From Pelobates cultripes (taxonomy: Eukaryota > Chordata > Amphibia > Anura > Pelobatidae): a stretch of DNA of 64,000 nucleotides. Location: the NCBI GenBank assembly GCA_933207985.1, contig OW240921.1, positions 109,298,069 to 109,362,068 of the forward strand, written 5' to 3'. Positions 1-55,636 of this stretch are shown piece after piece. The notes below the pieces were generated by a model. It was not told the DNA's origin and searched no databases. It saw nothing but the letters and a program-made list of their open reading frames with translations. The position numbers and the translations under genes were made by a program. Each line of letters begins with the position of its first letter. The stretch's first letter is position 1.

Positions 1-254
1 AGTAGGCGCCTGCCGTTTCGGGCAGGCAGGTGCCTACTCTGCAGTGATGCCGAACCTACAGCCACGTGCCCACAGGGGGGGCCCGGCGTGCCACCGGTTC
101 ACCATCACTGTACTAGAGGCTTGATTAACCCGAATGTAAACATAGCAGTTTCTCTGAAACCTCTATGTTTACAGCTGCAGGGTTAACCCTAGATGGACCT
201 GGCACCCAGACCACTTCATTGAGCTGAAGTGGTCTGGGTGCCTATAGTGGTCCT
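1..254 (+). mobile_element. GGACCACTATAG-type TTAA element, 3' part
   Basis: Ends CTATAGTGGTCCT followed by TTAA at 255. It carries the family's two inner hairpins: AACATAGCAGTTTC with its AACTGCTATGTT-like partner (here degenerate), and ACCACTTCA..TGAAGTGGT. The left end is cut by the window or lost. Bases 1-39 form a separate imperfect hairpin (AGTAGGCGCCTGCC/GGCAGGTGCCTACT). Confidence 0.65.
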
Positions 255-262
255 TTAATTAA

Positions 263-890
263 AGGGACACCATAGTCACCAGAATAACTACAGGTTATTG
301 TATTTGTTCTGGTGAGTATAATCCTTCCCTTTAAGCTTTTTGCAGTAAACAGTGTCTTTTTAGAGAAAATACAGTGTTTACATTACAGCCTAGGGATAAC
401 TCTACTGGAGGTGCTTCCTGGGGTAGTATTGCACACTGCGACTGCTATTCAGTGTCTCCACCCTCTGCATGGAGACACTGAACTTTCCTTATAGATGTGC
501 ATTGATTCAATGCATCTCTATGAGGAGATTCTGTTTGGCTTGTGCTATCTCTGCACCTGATGTGCCTCCTTGACAAGCTCAGCCAATCTTATGGGAGAGC
601 ATTGTGATTTGTTCAGAGAATCACTTCTGATTATGTCAGCCAAGCAAGCAGATCAGGGGCAAAGCCATCAGCTGCAGACTTGAATGGAAGAAAGATTTTA
701 CCATATTTAGAGGGTCAGGGGTTTAGATGGTGGTTTTAACACTATAGGGTCATGAATACATGTGAATGTGATGTCAGCCAAGGAGTCAGGCCAGGGGCAG
801 AGCCAGCACCAGCAGACTGGAAATGGTAAGATTTTACTGTATATAGAGGTCTACATGTTTGTGTTCATGACCCTATAGTGTTATAGTAGT
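263..890 (+). mobile_element. AGGGACACCATAG-type TTAA element
   Basis: Begins next to TTAA at 259 and ends GACCCTATAGTGTT..AGT before TTAA at 891. About 200 bp (519-720) is closely matched at 33925-34130, which fixes it as an interspersed repeat. Confidence 0.55.
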
Positions 891-1255
891 TTAATTCTGT
901 ACTTGGATGCGCATTTGATGTGAATATTTTAAAGGGTTACTCCAAACAAAAAAATGTTTTTAAAACACTGGTTTTGGTTACAGTATGCCTTGCTGTGCTG
1001 GTGCCCCAGTCATATTAAAAAAATAAAGCTAAATAACCTCAATCCAGTGCCAAGACAAATTTTCTCCCTGCTGCCAGATTTCCAATGGCTTCCTAAGGTG
1101 GTGGGGGGCAGTGATGGCAGAGTGAGTGGAGGACATCGTCGGCACGGTCGGGGGCTTACTGCCATTGGTTCTCTGGTTGCACAGAATTCACATTGGTTTT
1201 ACGCAACTCTTGGTCGGGGCTGTCTAATAACACCCCTATGATGTGGCCAGAGGTG

Positions 1256-2935
1256 GAGATATCCAGTGTTTCATATGTACATACCCAAATTTACACTCTG
1301 GAGACTTAACTGAATACAAATGAGTGTTTCAAAACCGTAAAATGTATCACTGTTGCTGTTGTATTTGTGAGACATTACTGAACACAAATATGAGTGTTTT
1401 AGAGCACTAAACTATATAATGCTGATTATATGATCTGTGAAAGGGAATATTTTTATTTTTTTTTGTGTGTGAAAAATGCAAAAAAACTAATTTGAATGCC
1501 AACTTCCACGTAGGTGTCTAAATGACAACTAAAAAACACTGGATATACTAGATTTCGAATATCCTTGGTTGTCTATTTTTCAAATGGTATGTCGTGATGG
1601 GTGTAATTTTCATTCCTGGGCTGCCATACAGTTTCAAATGCAAAATATGCTGAGCATACCAATCGGGCAAATTTCAATGTGTAAAAAGTGAAAACTTTCC
1701 CAAACACCATAAAACATGTGCATGGGGAGGTACTATTGTACTTGTGAGACATCGCTGAACACGTGCATTTTATTGCAGTAAAAGCGAACAGTAGTATAAT
1801 TTAAAAAAATAAATATTATGTATATATCTCTCTCTCAAACCAAACATTGAAGGACCATCCCTCAGATCTACATATCTATCAGTGTGGATTGTACCGTCCA
1901 TGCTGTTAAACTCAGAGCTGGTCTTATCTCTCTCTCTCTCAAATGTGAGTGATATACTATATACAATATTGTTGTGTCCTGCACCTAGTTCCATACGCTC
2001 TGCACCATCACTGGTTATTTTCTGCTTTTATTTCATATACTCCCACTATTTGAAGTCTGGAGAAGTTACCAGTTGAGAACAGACTTCAGCAATTGTGGAC
2101 TAATTGGACTTTATATTGGCACAACCTATTTTTTTTTTTTTGTGTATATTGTTAAACCCGTTTTCCTGGCACTGCAGGTCCCCTCTCCCTCCCACCTCCC
2201 CATCCCAGGTTGCTGAAGCGGTTTAAACCCCTTCAGTGACTTACCGGAGTCCATCACCGATGTCCCTCGGCGCTTGCCCAGGTTCCGCCGACGTCATCCG
2301 GCAGGGGAGACAGATTGCGCATGCGCGGCAATGCCGCGCATGCGCATTAGACCTCCCCATTGGAAAGCATTGAAAAATGCTTTCAATGTTTCCCTTTGGG
2401 GATTTTAGCGACGCTGGAGGTCCTCACATGAGGACATCCAGCGACGCTATAGCACAGAAAATCTGTACTAGAAACCCGGATGTGCTCTCTAGTGGCTGTC
2501 TAGTAGACAGCCACTAGAGGAGGAGTTAACCCTGCAAGGTAAATATTGCAGTTTATGAAAACTGCTGTATTTACAGTTGCAGGGTTAAGGGTAGTGGGAG
2601 TTGGCACCCAGACCACTCCAATGGGCAGAAGTGGTCTGGGTAACTGGAGTGTCCCTTTAAAACTATTATAACATTTACCATTAAAATGCCATGCATTATT
2701 TGAAAAATAAAATTTCTTAATTTCCCAATGTTTTAAAATTGTATTCATATTACATTTGTTTCATATATGAATATTTCATGTGACTTGAAAGCTTTGTTTC
2801 CCTGAACAAAATTATATCTAAGAAGTGTGGGTGCACTTAATATGAAAGAGGTAAGTTATGGTTGAATAGTGCAAATTCCAGGTTTTATATTGTTTAGAAC
2901 TTATACAATTGCCTCTGTCCTTAGGGGCTTAAAAA
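1256..2935 (+). mobile_element. Decayed third copy of the hairpin/TTAA family
   Basis: 2760-2935 matches 47100-47284 closely (AAGTGTGGGTGCACTT, ATATGAAAGAGGT, CAAATTCCAG, then CTCTGTCCTTAGGGGCTTAA). 1256-1780 has the same ACATTACTGAACACAAATAT-type core. The 5' end is not clear. A different element (2152-2656) has landed inside it. Confidence 0.55.
2152..2656 (+). mobile_element. TTAA element nested in 1256-2935
   Basis: CCTGGCACTGCAGG near its left end, GCGCATGCGCGG and an AAAGCATTGAAAAATGCTTT hairpin, then a GCCACTAGAGG block and end GGAGTGTCCCT followed by TTAA at 2657. Same plan as the copies at 29942 and 46216. Confidence 0.65.
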
Positions 2936-4639
2936 TGAGGGGTGGGGGGGAATGCATGCAGTATTTTACATCGCAGAGTTAAAAGGACAGGACCATGTGT
3001 TTTAGGTGACATGGTCTGGGTGACTTTAGTGTCCCGTTAACAGAAATAACACAAAAATATCCATGTGGTTCATGCCCCTTCCTTAGATCTGTTTTCCCAA
3101 CCCAGTTCTCAAGGCATTCCACCATTCCAGTATTCGGGTACTTTCCAGTTCTGTACCGATGTGGATACTGACACTTAGACCTTTGGCATGCCTTCAGGGC
3201 TGATTTAGAAACAATGCCTTAGTACTGTGTGTGGTACTTTCATTGGCTTTTTACAAAGCTTTGTACCACGAATGCTGATAAGGTTTACTGAGTCTTGAAT
3301 TGTTGGGAATGAACGAGGGAATTACAAATTTTAGTTAGAAGCACTTGAATTAGAAAACCTGATAACGTGTTTACTGGGAACAATTCCCTGGATGCAGGGC
3401 ACTATACAAACCTTGCACTGTCCTGTCTGAATTAGGGACCATTGGGAGGTATGGTTCCATGATCTCAGGGTCTGTTAGGACAGGTTTACAGAACATTGGG
3501 GTTTCTCATGTATACTGCTTGGGTAAGATGTTGGGGTTGTTGTGTGCAGATTGTGCTGTATGTTTACCTTCCCAGGACATGTTTCCAGACAGGTTGCATG
3601 TCTCAGATGTATTTTCTATTCATTTTCCAAAAATAAACAGATCAGTGTGTAATCTTTATTTGTTTTTCCATTCTGGACACTACAAAGTGTTCTGGTGTCA
3701 ATAGCTAGGGTACAGCACATTGGGGTCAATGGAGAGTAACCTTCAAGGATGGTCAATGAATGAGCTGGGTGTTAGGTTAACAAATCACAAAATGAGCACT
3801 AATAAGCTTGTGATTGCAAGCAAATAATACTGAGCTTGCGGACAGTGCAAGTTTCACTCTAGGTTTTTGAAAAAAGACTTGTCAATTAATTTTCTATTCT
3901 AACAAACAGCAAAGTTAAATGAGCAGCAGCCTCTTGGTGAAAGTGTGTGTTTGATTTTTTTTTTAGCCCCAAGTTAAATATTTTTTGGCAGAACACTTGG
4001 TAATCTGTTACCACTGTGTATTATATAGCATTTCCTGTGAGAACAGAAGTGCTCAAAATGTGACGTGGGGTTTACTATATGTTCGCTTTCAATGGTCTTC
4101 CCTTTATATTTTTATATAGCAACTGGTGGGGTGCAGACCGATTTTCCTGTAGTGTTCCTTTAACCTAACTTTCAAGTTGAGAAACCCTGCGATACATGGT
4201 TTCCCACTACTGTATTTCCATAACAACTATATACCGGTATACTGCTGATGTTTACCACACAAAATGTTGCATAGACTGTTTAGGTTTTTTACGATGTGTT
4301 CAGTCCATGTGTCCTGGCTTTCAAGTACTTTTCCTCCCTTTTGTCTGTGTGTGTCTGTTTTATTTTGTTGTAGGAATGCCTCTTAGAAGGACTGATGCAC
4401 TATCACTGAACTGTTGACGAGGCGAGCAGGAGATCTGCTTAGTCAGATAATGATACGTGTCTCCTAAACTGTGTTCATTGTGAAACTGCAAAAAAAAAAA
4501 AAGCCCCAGTATAGAATTATTCTACATAATATGCATGCAGAATAGCAAGTACATTTATATTTAAAGCAGCACTATACTGTCAGGAGTACAAACATATATT
4601 ACTAACACTGTGTTTAACTAATTAACCCCTTCAGGACGG

Positions 4640-5128
4640 GTGACGGACGAGGTCCGTCACAGAGGGGAGACCCTTAACGACGTGTGACGGACCTCGTCCG
4701 TCACGCGGTAAAATTAACCCCGGATCGCCGCGATCGCGGGGTTAATGGTGCTCCCGGTATGCCTCTGCATTAGAGGCATACCGGGAGCACCCGGTCAGTC
4801 TGCCCAGCACATGTGCTCGCTCTGACCGCAAGTCAGAGCGAGCACATGTGCTCAGTATACTCACCTACCGGCTCCCTGCACTTCCGGGTTCTGTGTGAAG
4901 TGCAGGGAGCCGGATCAGTGCTGATCCTGCCCCCTGCTGTAAAAATAAATAAAGTTTATTTAAAGTCCCCCCCCCCTTACCCATTTTAATAAAAAATTAA
5001 CCCCTTCCCTGCCAATTGATCACTGACTACAGTGATCAATTGGCAGGGATTACATTTTACTATGATCTGATTATTTTTTTTAACCCCTGAGGGTTAATTC
5101 TTTTTTTTTTTAACCCTCAGGGGTTAAA
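4640..5128. repeat. Run of consecutive inverted repeats
   Basis: Successive perfect or near-perfect hairpins: arms 4640-4660/4684-4704 (21 bp), 4714-4745 (ending TTAA..TTAA), 4747-4791 (about 20-bp arms), 4806-4826/4832-4852 (21 bp), 4868-4884/4897-4913 (17 bp), 4912-4927, 5007-5025/5030-5048 (19 bp) and 5079-5097/5110-5128 (19 bp). Loops are mostly 5-23 bp. The last two recur in a decayed copy at about 5360-5487. Confidence 0.85.
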
Positions 5129-5740
5129 TTAATTAAATTAATTAATTAAATTATTTTTAATTATATATTTAGCTAGCTGGGGTAGGTGGAAGTTAGTGGG
5201 GAATTGGGGGATTTGGCGTTAGGCTAACTAGGGGTTAACGTTAAAAAAAGTTTTAAAAGAAACTTTAAAAAGTTAAAAATTAAGCTTAAAAAAATGTTTT
5301 AATAACATTTAAGTAAAAAAAACAAAAAAAACACACTTTACCTAGTCCAAATAAAATTAACCCCTTCCCTGCCAGTCGATCACTGCCTACAGCGATCAAA
5401 TAGAGATCACAGTATTATACTGTGATCTAATTTTTTTTAACCCCTGAGGATTAGCTTTTATTTATTTTTTTAACCCTCAGGGGTTCAATTTATTTAATTA
5501 ATTTAAATATTTTATAACTATATATTTTGCTAGCTGGGGTGGGTGGGAGTTATGGGAAAATGGGGAATTTACTGTTACTGCTGCGTACTGCTAGTTAGGG
5601 GTTAACGGTAAAAAAAAAGCTTAGAAAAATGTTAAATCTGTAAAAAAGTTTTAAGAAAGTTTAGGAAAGTTTAAAAAAAAATTTATAAGCAAAACAAAAG
5701 TTTAAAAACTAGTTTTTAAAAGTAAAAAAATACATTTTAA

Positions 5741-7400
5741 ACGCTCATTACCACTACACCTGGAGCAAACTAGAGAAAAAATTATCCCACGCCAAGGTTC
5801 AAAATATGCCTTTTGAATTACCCTAGGGTGTATTCTTTAATAAATAGTATGTGTTTGTGGGGAAGTTTCAATAACCAACCGTCTAAACTACTCCAAATTG
5901 GAACATGGACACAGCGTAAAACTTCAAAGTTAGAAAAAACTGAATGGCTGCGTCTCAAATGCGCCCCTTCAACATCCACATATACCTGGCAAAGGTACAT
6001 ACGGGGGTATTGCTGTACTCAGCCGACATAGCTGAGCAACATATGAAGTATTATACAGTCATAGCACACATAAGGTTTGCAAAATATGCTGCGCAAACTC
6101 ACTTTGTATGTCAAAAGGCAGAAAAAATGCTTATTACCACTACACTTGGTACAAGCTAGCGGAAAAATGATCCCAAGCTAAGGTTCAAAATATGCCTTTT
6201 GAAATACCCTGGGATGTCTTCTTTAAGAAATGGTATGGCTTTATGGGGAATTTGGATTATATAGCCTGGTAAAATACTCTAAAATGGGACATAGGCATAG
6301 CATAAAATTTCAAAGTTTGAAAAAAACTGGAATGGCTGTGTCCCAAATGTGCCCCTCCGATGTCCACACATACCTGGCAAAGGTACATACGGGGGTATTG
6401 CTGTACTCAGCCGACATAGCTGAGCAACATATGAAGTATTATACAGTCGTAGCACACATAAGGTTTTGCAAAATATACTGTGCAAACTCACTTGTATGTC
6501 AAAAAGGCAGAAAAAACGCTTATTACCACTACATCTGGTACAAGCTAGCGGAAAAATGATCCCACGCTAAGGTTCAAAATATACCTTTTGAAACACCCTG
6601 GGGTGTCTACTTTAAGAAATGGTAGGCCTTTGTGGGGTAGTTTGAATTTAAAACCCGCGAAGATGCTTGGAAATTGCACATAGGCCCAGCATCAAAAGTT
6701 TGGTAAAAACGGATATGGCTTGGTCTCCTATATGGCACTGTAGCTTCACGAAATAGTGCCAAAGACATTCATATGGGGTGTCATTTTACTCAGAAGACTT
6801 AGCTGAGCATAATTTGGGGGTTTGAACTTAGTGGCACATATGAAATGTACAAAATGCCCAGCAAAAATGTAATCCGTATGTAAAAAATGCCCCAAATTAT
6901 TTTTTACCACATACTTTGGCATATATTGGTGAAAAAATGGGGGCATGTTAAGGCACAATATGCACCTTATAAGATACCCTGGAGTGTCTACTTTTACAAA
7001 TGGTAGGCCTTTGTGGGAGTTTTTTGAACAGTCAAACTGTTATAATACCCCAAAATGGAAGCTAAGGCTCATTAAATCCATCTCTCAAAATTCTACTGTG
7101 AATACTGAAAAGGACAGGTATCCTGTATGGCACTGTAACTTCAAGAAATAGTGCAAAAGACATACAATGGGGGTGTCATTTTACTCAGCAGATGTAACTG
7201 AACACAAAATAAAACTTTGTACAGGAATAGCACACACCAACTTTACAAAATATACACGAGAATTTCTCTGTTATAAGTTTGTGTGCTAAAAACCAAAAAG
7301 AACACAATTTTACTCCAATATTTAGCAGTGGTTGGCGGTGAAATGGCTACATAGAAAGTGTCAAAACAACCTTAGGTAAATAGCCCGTGATGTCTACTTT
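5741..7400. repeat. About five degenerate 385-bp tandem units
   Basis: Unit starts at about 5741, 6127, 6516, 6898 and 7296 share ATTACCACTACA..GG and a GTACATACGGGGGTATTGCT-like core. Units 2 and 3 are the most alike; 4 and 5 have drifted. Open frames here are short and repeat with the unit, so they are not taken as genes. Confidence 0.75.
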
Positions 7401-7725
7401 ATATAAATATATACTTTTGTGTGGCAATTTTGTTTTCTTTTATGGCTATTAAGCTTACAAGACAAACATACCAAATTCTAAAATCGCTCCACATTAAAAG
7501 TCTATTTTACTCCTTGTGCCTTGTGACCTGTAACTACCAAAAAAAACTTAAAATCCCAGACACATTATATATTCTGTAAATCAGAACAAATAAATAAATT
7601 TATTTTTAATTACTTTCCTTAACCTGCACTAATTATGCACACATTATTATTGCAAAAACTGTAAAAAAAAACAATATTTTTAATTTTTTTTGCATTTTTC
7701 TGTATTTTTTTTATAATAAGTAAGC

Positions 7726-7912
<187 letters not shown>

Positions 7913-8089
7913 TGTTATATCAAATTAAAGCCCTTTCTGTCCTTTAAAAAACAGTATATAATATGTGTCGGTGCAATAAATGAGAGAGTTGCAAATTGCA
8001 GTTGAACGCAAACAGCAAGAAAATGCAAAAATTGCTTGTGTCATTAAGCGTAAGTCAAGCTTCTGAAGCTGTGTCCTTAAGGGGTTAAC

Positions 8090-8572
8090 ACCCCATCCCA
8101 CTTCAGATTGTTTTGAAAATGTTTAAAAAGTACTTTTTTTTTTCTTTTCTTTTTTTTTCCATTGTGCGCTGGTCTCGCCGAGTTGGTCCATCCTCCGTGC
8201 TTGAGATCATTATCAGTCTAGATGGTCTCAGTAAATCCATAATTTATCAGTAATAAGCATTGGGAGACTATTGCGCATGCATGGCGAAACGTTGCACTGC
8301 GCCAATCAACATCTCCTCATAGAGATGTATTTAATCAATCTCTATGGAAACAATCAGCCTCTCCATGCAGAACATGGAGACGCTGATCAGCAGTGCTGCA
8401 CTACACAAGAAGCACCGTCGTCTGAGTGACTGCCACTAGAGGTGTTTATAGGCAACACAGTAAACACTGCCTTTTCTCTGAAAAGGCAGGGTTTACATTA
8501 ATAAGCCTGCAGGGAGAGGCTATAGACACCAGATCCAGGTTCTGGTGGCTATAGTGCCCCTTTTAAGAAAAA
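8090..8572 (+). mobile_element. Related TTAA-type element
   Basis: GGCTATAGTGCCCCT end followed by TTAA near 8574; AAAGGCAGGGTTTACATT and TTTGGGAGAC-type inner blocks are shared with 41400-41797. The left end, near the 3' end of the 3.46 kb element, is uncertain. Confidence 0.45.
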
Positions 8573-8728
8573 GATTGCTATACCATGTGGGACAGGATAT
8601 CTGGGGAGAACTCTTATAAAGATGAGCTGCCACTACTAGAATTTACCCGAAACCAATAATCATGTCAAAGTTTGTGAACCAAATGCTTGAGTCTGAGGGG
8701 GTGAAGAAATGAGAAATTATGACTTTAA

Positions 8729-8800
8729 CCCCTTAAGGACACATGACATGTGTGACATGTCATGATTCCCTTTTATTCCAGAAGTTTGGTCCTTAAGGGG
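8729..8800 (+). mobile_element. 72-bp TTAA-flanked MITE, copy 1
   Basis: TTAA at both sides, termini CCCCTTAAGGAC and GTCCTTAAGGGG, core ACATGACATGTGTGACATGT. The same termini as the 3.46 kb element suggest mobilisation by the same transposase. Confidence 0.75.
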
Positions 8801-8804
8801 TTAA

Positions 8805-9973
8805 GGAAAGTGACAGTCCTATTTTCCTCTTATATTATGTGTTAGTAAAACGACATCAGCTGTGTTGTTTAATATAAAGTTATAGTTCACCTTGGTCACG
8901 TTTATGTCTCTCCCTCCTGCTTTTGTATCTGCACTGAAACTGTACAGCTTTTGTTTTCTGTAATTTGATCGATTGTGTTGACTGGGACCCTTTTTTCTCA
9001 GTGATTTGTCCCTCCACATTAAAGAAAGAACTCTGAATTTACACTCTAAATCCTTTTAAGGCATTATCTTTACCCAGGCCTTTATGACGCAAATGGAAAC
9101 TAATCTCCTAAAAATAAGACTGAGCTTCAGTTACCTTTTATAAAATGTTGTTTTTCTGAAACAATCTACTTTTGGGATGTATACATTTTCATTCTAATGT
9201 TTACATGCATTCTGTAGCAAAAATATATATGTTTGCACAATCATAAGCTAATAGATCTTAACTACGATCAGAAAATCATTCAAATTTGTTGGAGACCACA
9301 TACTTCATTGAAGGGTTTATAATTTTTTTTTTATTTTTTTTATTGAAGTTTGAGGTTTCAATAAAGTTGAGCATAAATCTTTTGAGCTTTAAGTCGCTGT
9401 GAACCCCAATTCCTTTTGAAGGAAATTATTAATTCAGAGCAAGAGTAGCAGGGGAGTGGTCAGATCGGGATATTGCCTACAAAATATCGAGGTGGATGTT
9501 ACAGAAGCCACACTTATTTAATTAGATCATAGCAGGGCAAGCTGTGGCCATTTCCCTTTAAGCTTGCTATGCTTTCAACTCTGCTACTCTGGCCTTATGT
9601 TTGAAATTTAAATCAGTGAATAGTTATGACAACGTTTTACCCCTCGGCTGCCGGAGATGTAACTCCACCTTCTGCTGCATGCAGGGGCTCTAGAGTTTGG
9701 TTGAAGTAACCCTTTTCGATGTAGCACAATATATACTCAGCAAAAACTGCTTCTAACAGGTGCATTTAACTACAGAATGCTTTGTCTATGTGTGTATATG
9801 TATTTGTAGAAGTACATTCTTGTGTTGTAGTGCTGTTTATATTGAATGTCTCTCCATAGTTACCAGCCTTGTCTCTGATCATTAAAATGTGTTCTGTTTT
9901 AGCTTCAATTGGGTTGATCATTTTACATTGCTTGTATTTCATATATTCCCGAATTCAGCATTAGTGTTTTTTA

Positions 9974-10012
<39 letters not shown>

Positions 10013-11336
10013 TATTATGCCATATTTAATTAGACCAACATACTACTTGTAGGGATGAGGTCCTGCTAGATTAGTGCTGACTCCATAAATTAGTATTGTT
10101 TTCGTCTGGTTATGTTGAGTCTTCCAGAAAAAAAAGTGCTAGTGGGGTGTGTATATCACATGCCATGGGCCCCCCTCCCCTGCTAGTGCTCAGAAGGGGC
10201 CGTGCCTTGCCAGACAAGCATTCAATTCATCCTACTTGTAAACATGAACTGTGGTAAGAAGTTGATGTGGGAAAGGGGTGTGAGCTAGTCATGTGGTGAT
10301 ATTTGCTAAGATACGAATTTATCAGGGAAAAGAAATAAAGACCCAAAGTGAAATTCTTGCTTTTAGACGCAGAAAGGCGTCTTGCACATAAGAAGAATGT
10401 GGCCGTTTGAAACCAGCTGTGGAGTATGTTTGCCGGATCATGTACCTACACACACTGTTTTCATTCTTTGTCAAACATCCCCCACATTTAAATATCCGTC
10501 TTCAATTCGTACCTGTCAAGATGCAGACAAAGTGGCGGTGATAGAATATTATGCTATGGGATTATCTTATCTATGTCCAAATATGAGCTTTCAAATAAAT
10601 TTACACAGTTTAAAAGGGAACCATCAAATGTTTTTTTTTTTTTTTTTTTTAAATCTTTTATTTTTCTTTGTTTTCACTTTCTCCAATGTTGAAATTTTCA
10701 CACACAAAAAACCGCAACATGGTTTTTAAACTTTTATATCAACTCATAGCAGCCTTGCTTTCCATGAGTTGACTGTTTTTTTTCGGGAGGGGGGTTCTTG
10801 CCATGTGAATACAGTATGGTGTTAACGTTCTCTAGATTCTTATACACAGTCATGACAATGAGTGACTAATAGAAAATGCTTTTTAATGGGTATACGGATT
10901 ACTCAAACATCTGATGTACAAGGTCTTTTGAACGTCTTTAGTTAGAAGCATAACTTTTGAACCCAGGTGCCAGTGTAGGTAATGTGTGTATTTCCAGGCA
11001 GTGTGTACCTTTCATAAAGTGCAAATTGACAGGTCTGCTTGGATTAAACTTTTTTAATTAAAGACTAAATGCACTAAATCTGTATCTATATGTAAGGAAA
11101 ATGAGTTGATATAGTAGAAACATAACTGCTTTAAAGGCAACCAGCAAGTCTAAACGGGTGTCCATTATTTTTTTTCTGCTCAGTAGAGGACAGTAAATTA
11201 TATCTTGTCACCTTGACAAAACAACAAAGTACATTTGACTCTATATGCAAAAATCTAATTCAATTTATTGAATGTTTTCTGGAGTCTCTTGTTGTCGAAT
11301 AATGTTTTTTTTTTTTTTTCTCCTCCCCTCCACTAG
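8805..11336 (+). other. SIK3: Rest of SIK3 intron 1
   Basis: Mostly A/T-rich unique sequence with T runs near 9330, 10630 and 11300. The last, ending CACTAG, is the exon 2 acceptor tract. No exon 1-like GKGNFA motif and no RNA gene were recognised. Confidence 0.6.
9980..10018. repeat. (ATT)n microsatellite
   Basis: ATT repeated about twelve times with one interruption (ACT). Intron 1. Confidence 0.9.

Positions 11337-55636
<44,300 letters not shown>

Noticed and set aside
5813..6559. Open frames of 70-109 codons inside the 3.46 kb element
   Set aside because: Frames recur with the 385-bp units, are short and have no known domain; best explained as repeat by-products.
10382..10729. 115-codon frame in intron 1
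   Set aside because: Ends in a poly-F tract from a T run; no splice context or domain; chance frame.
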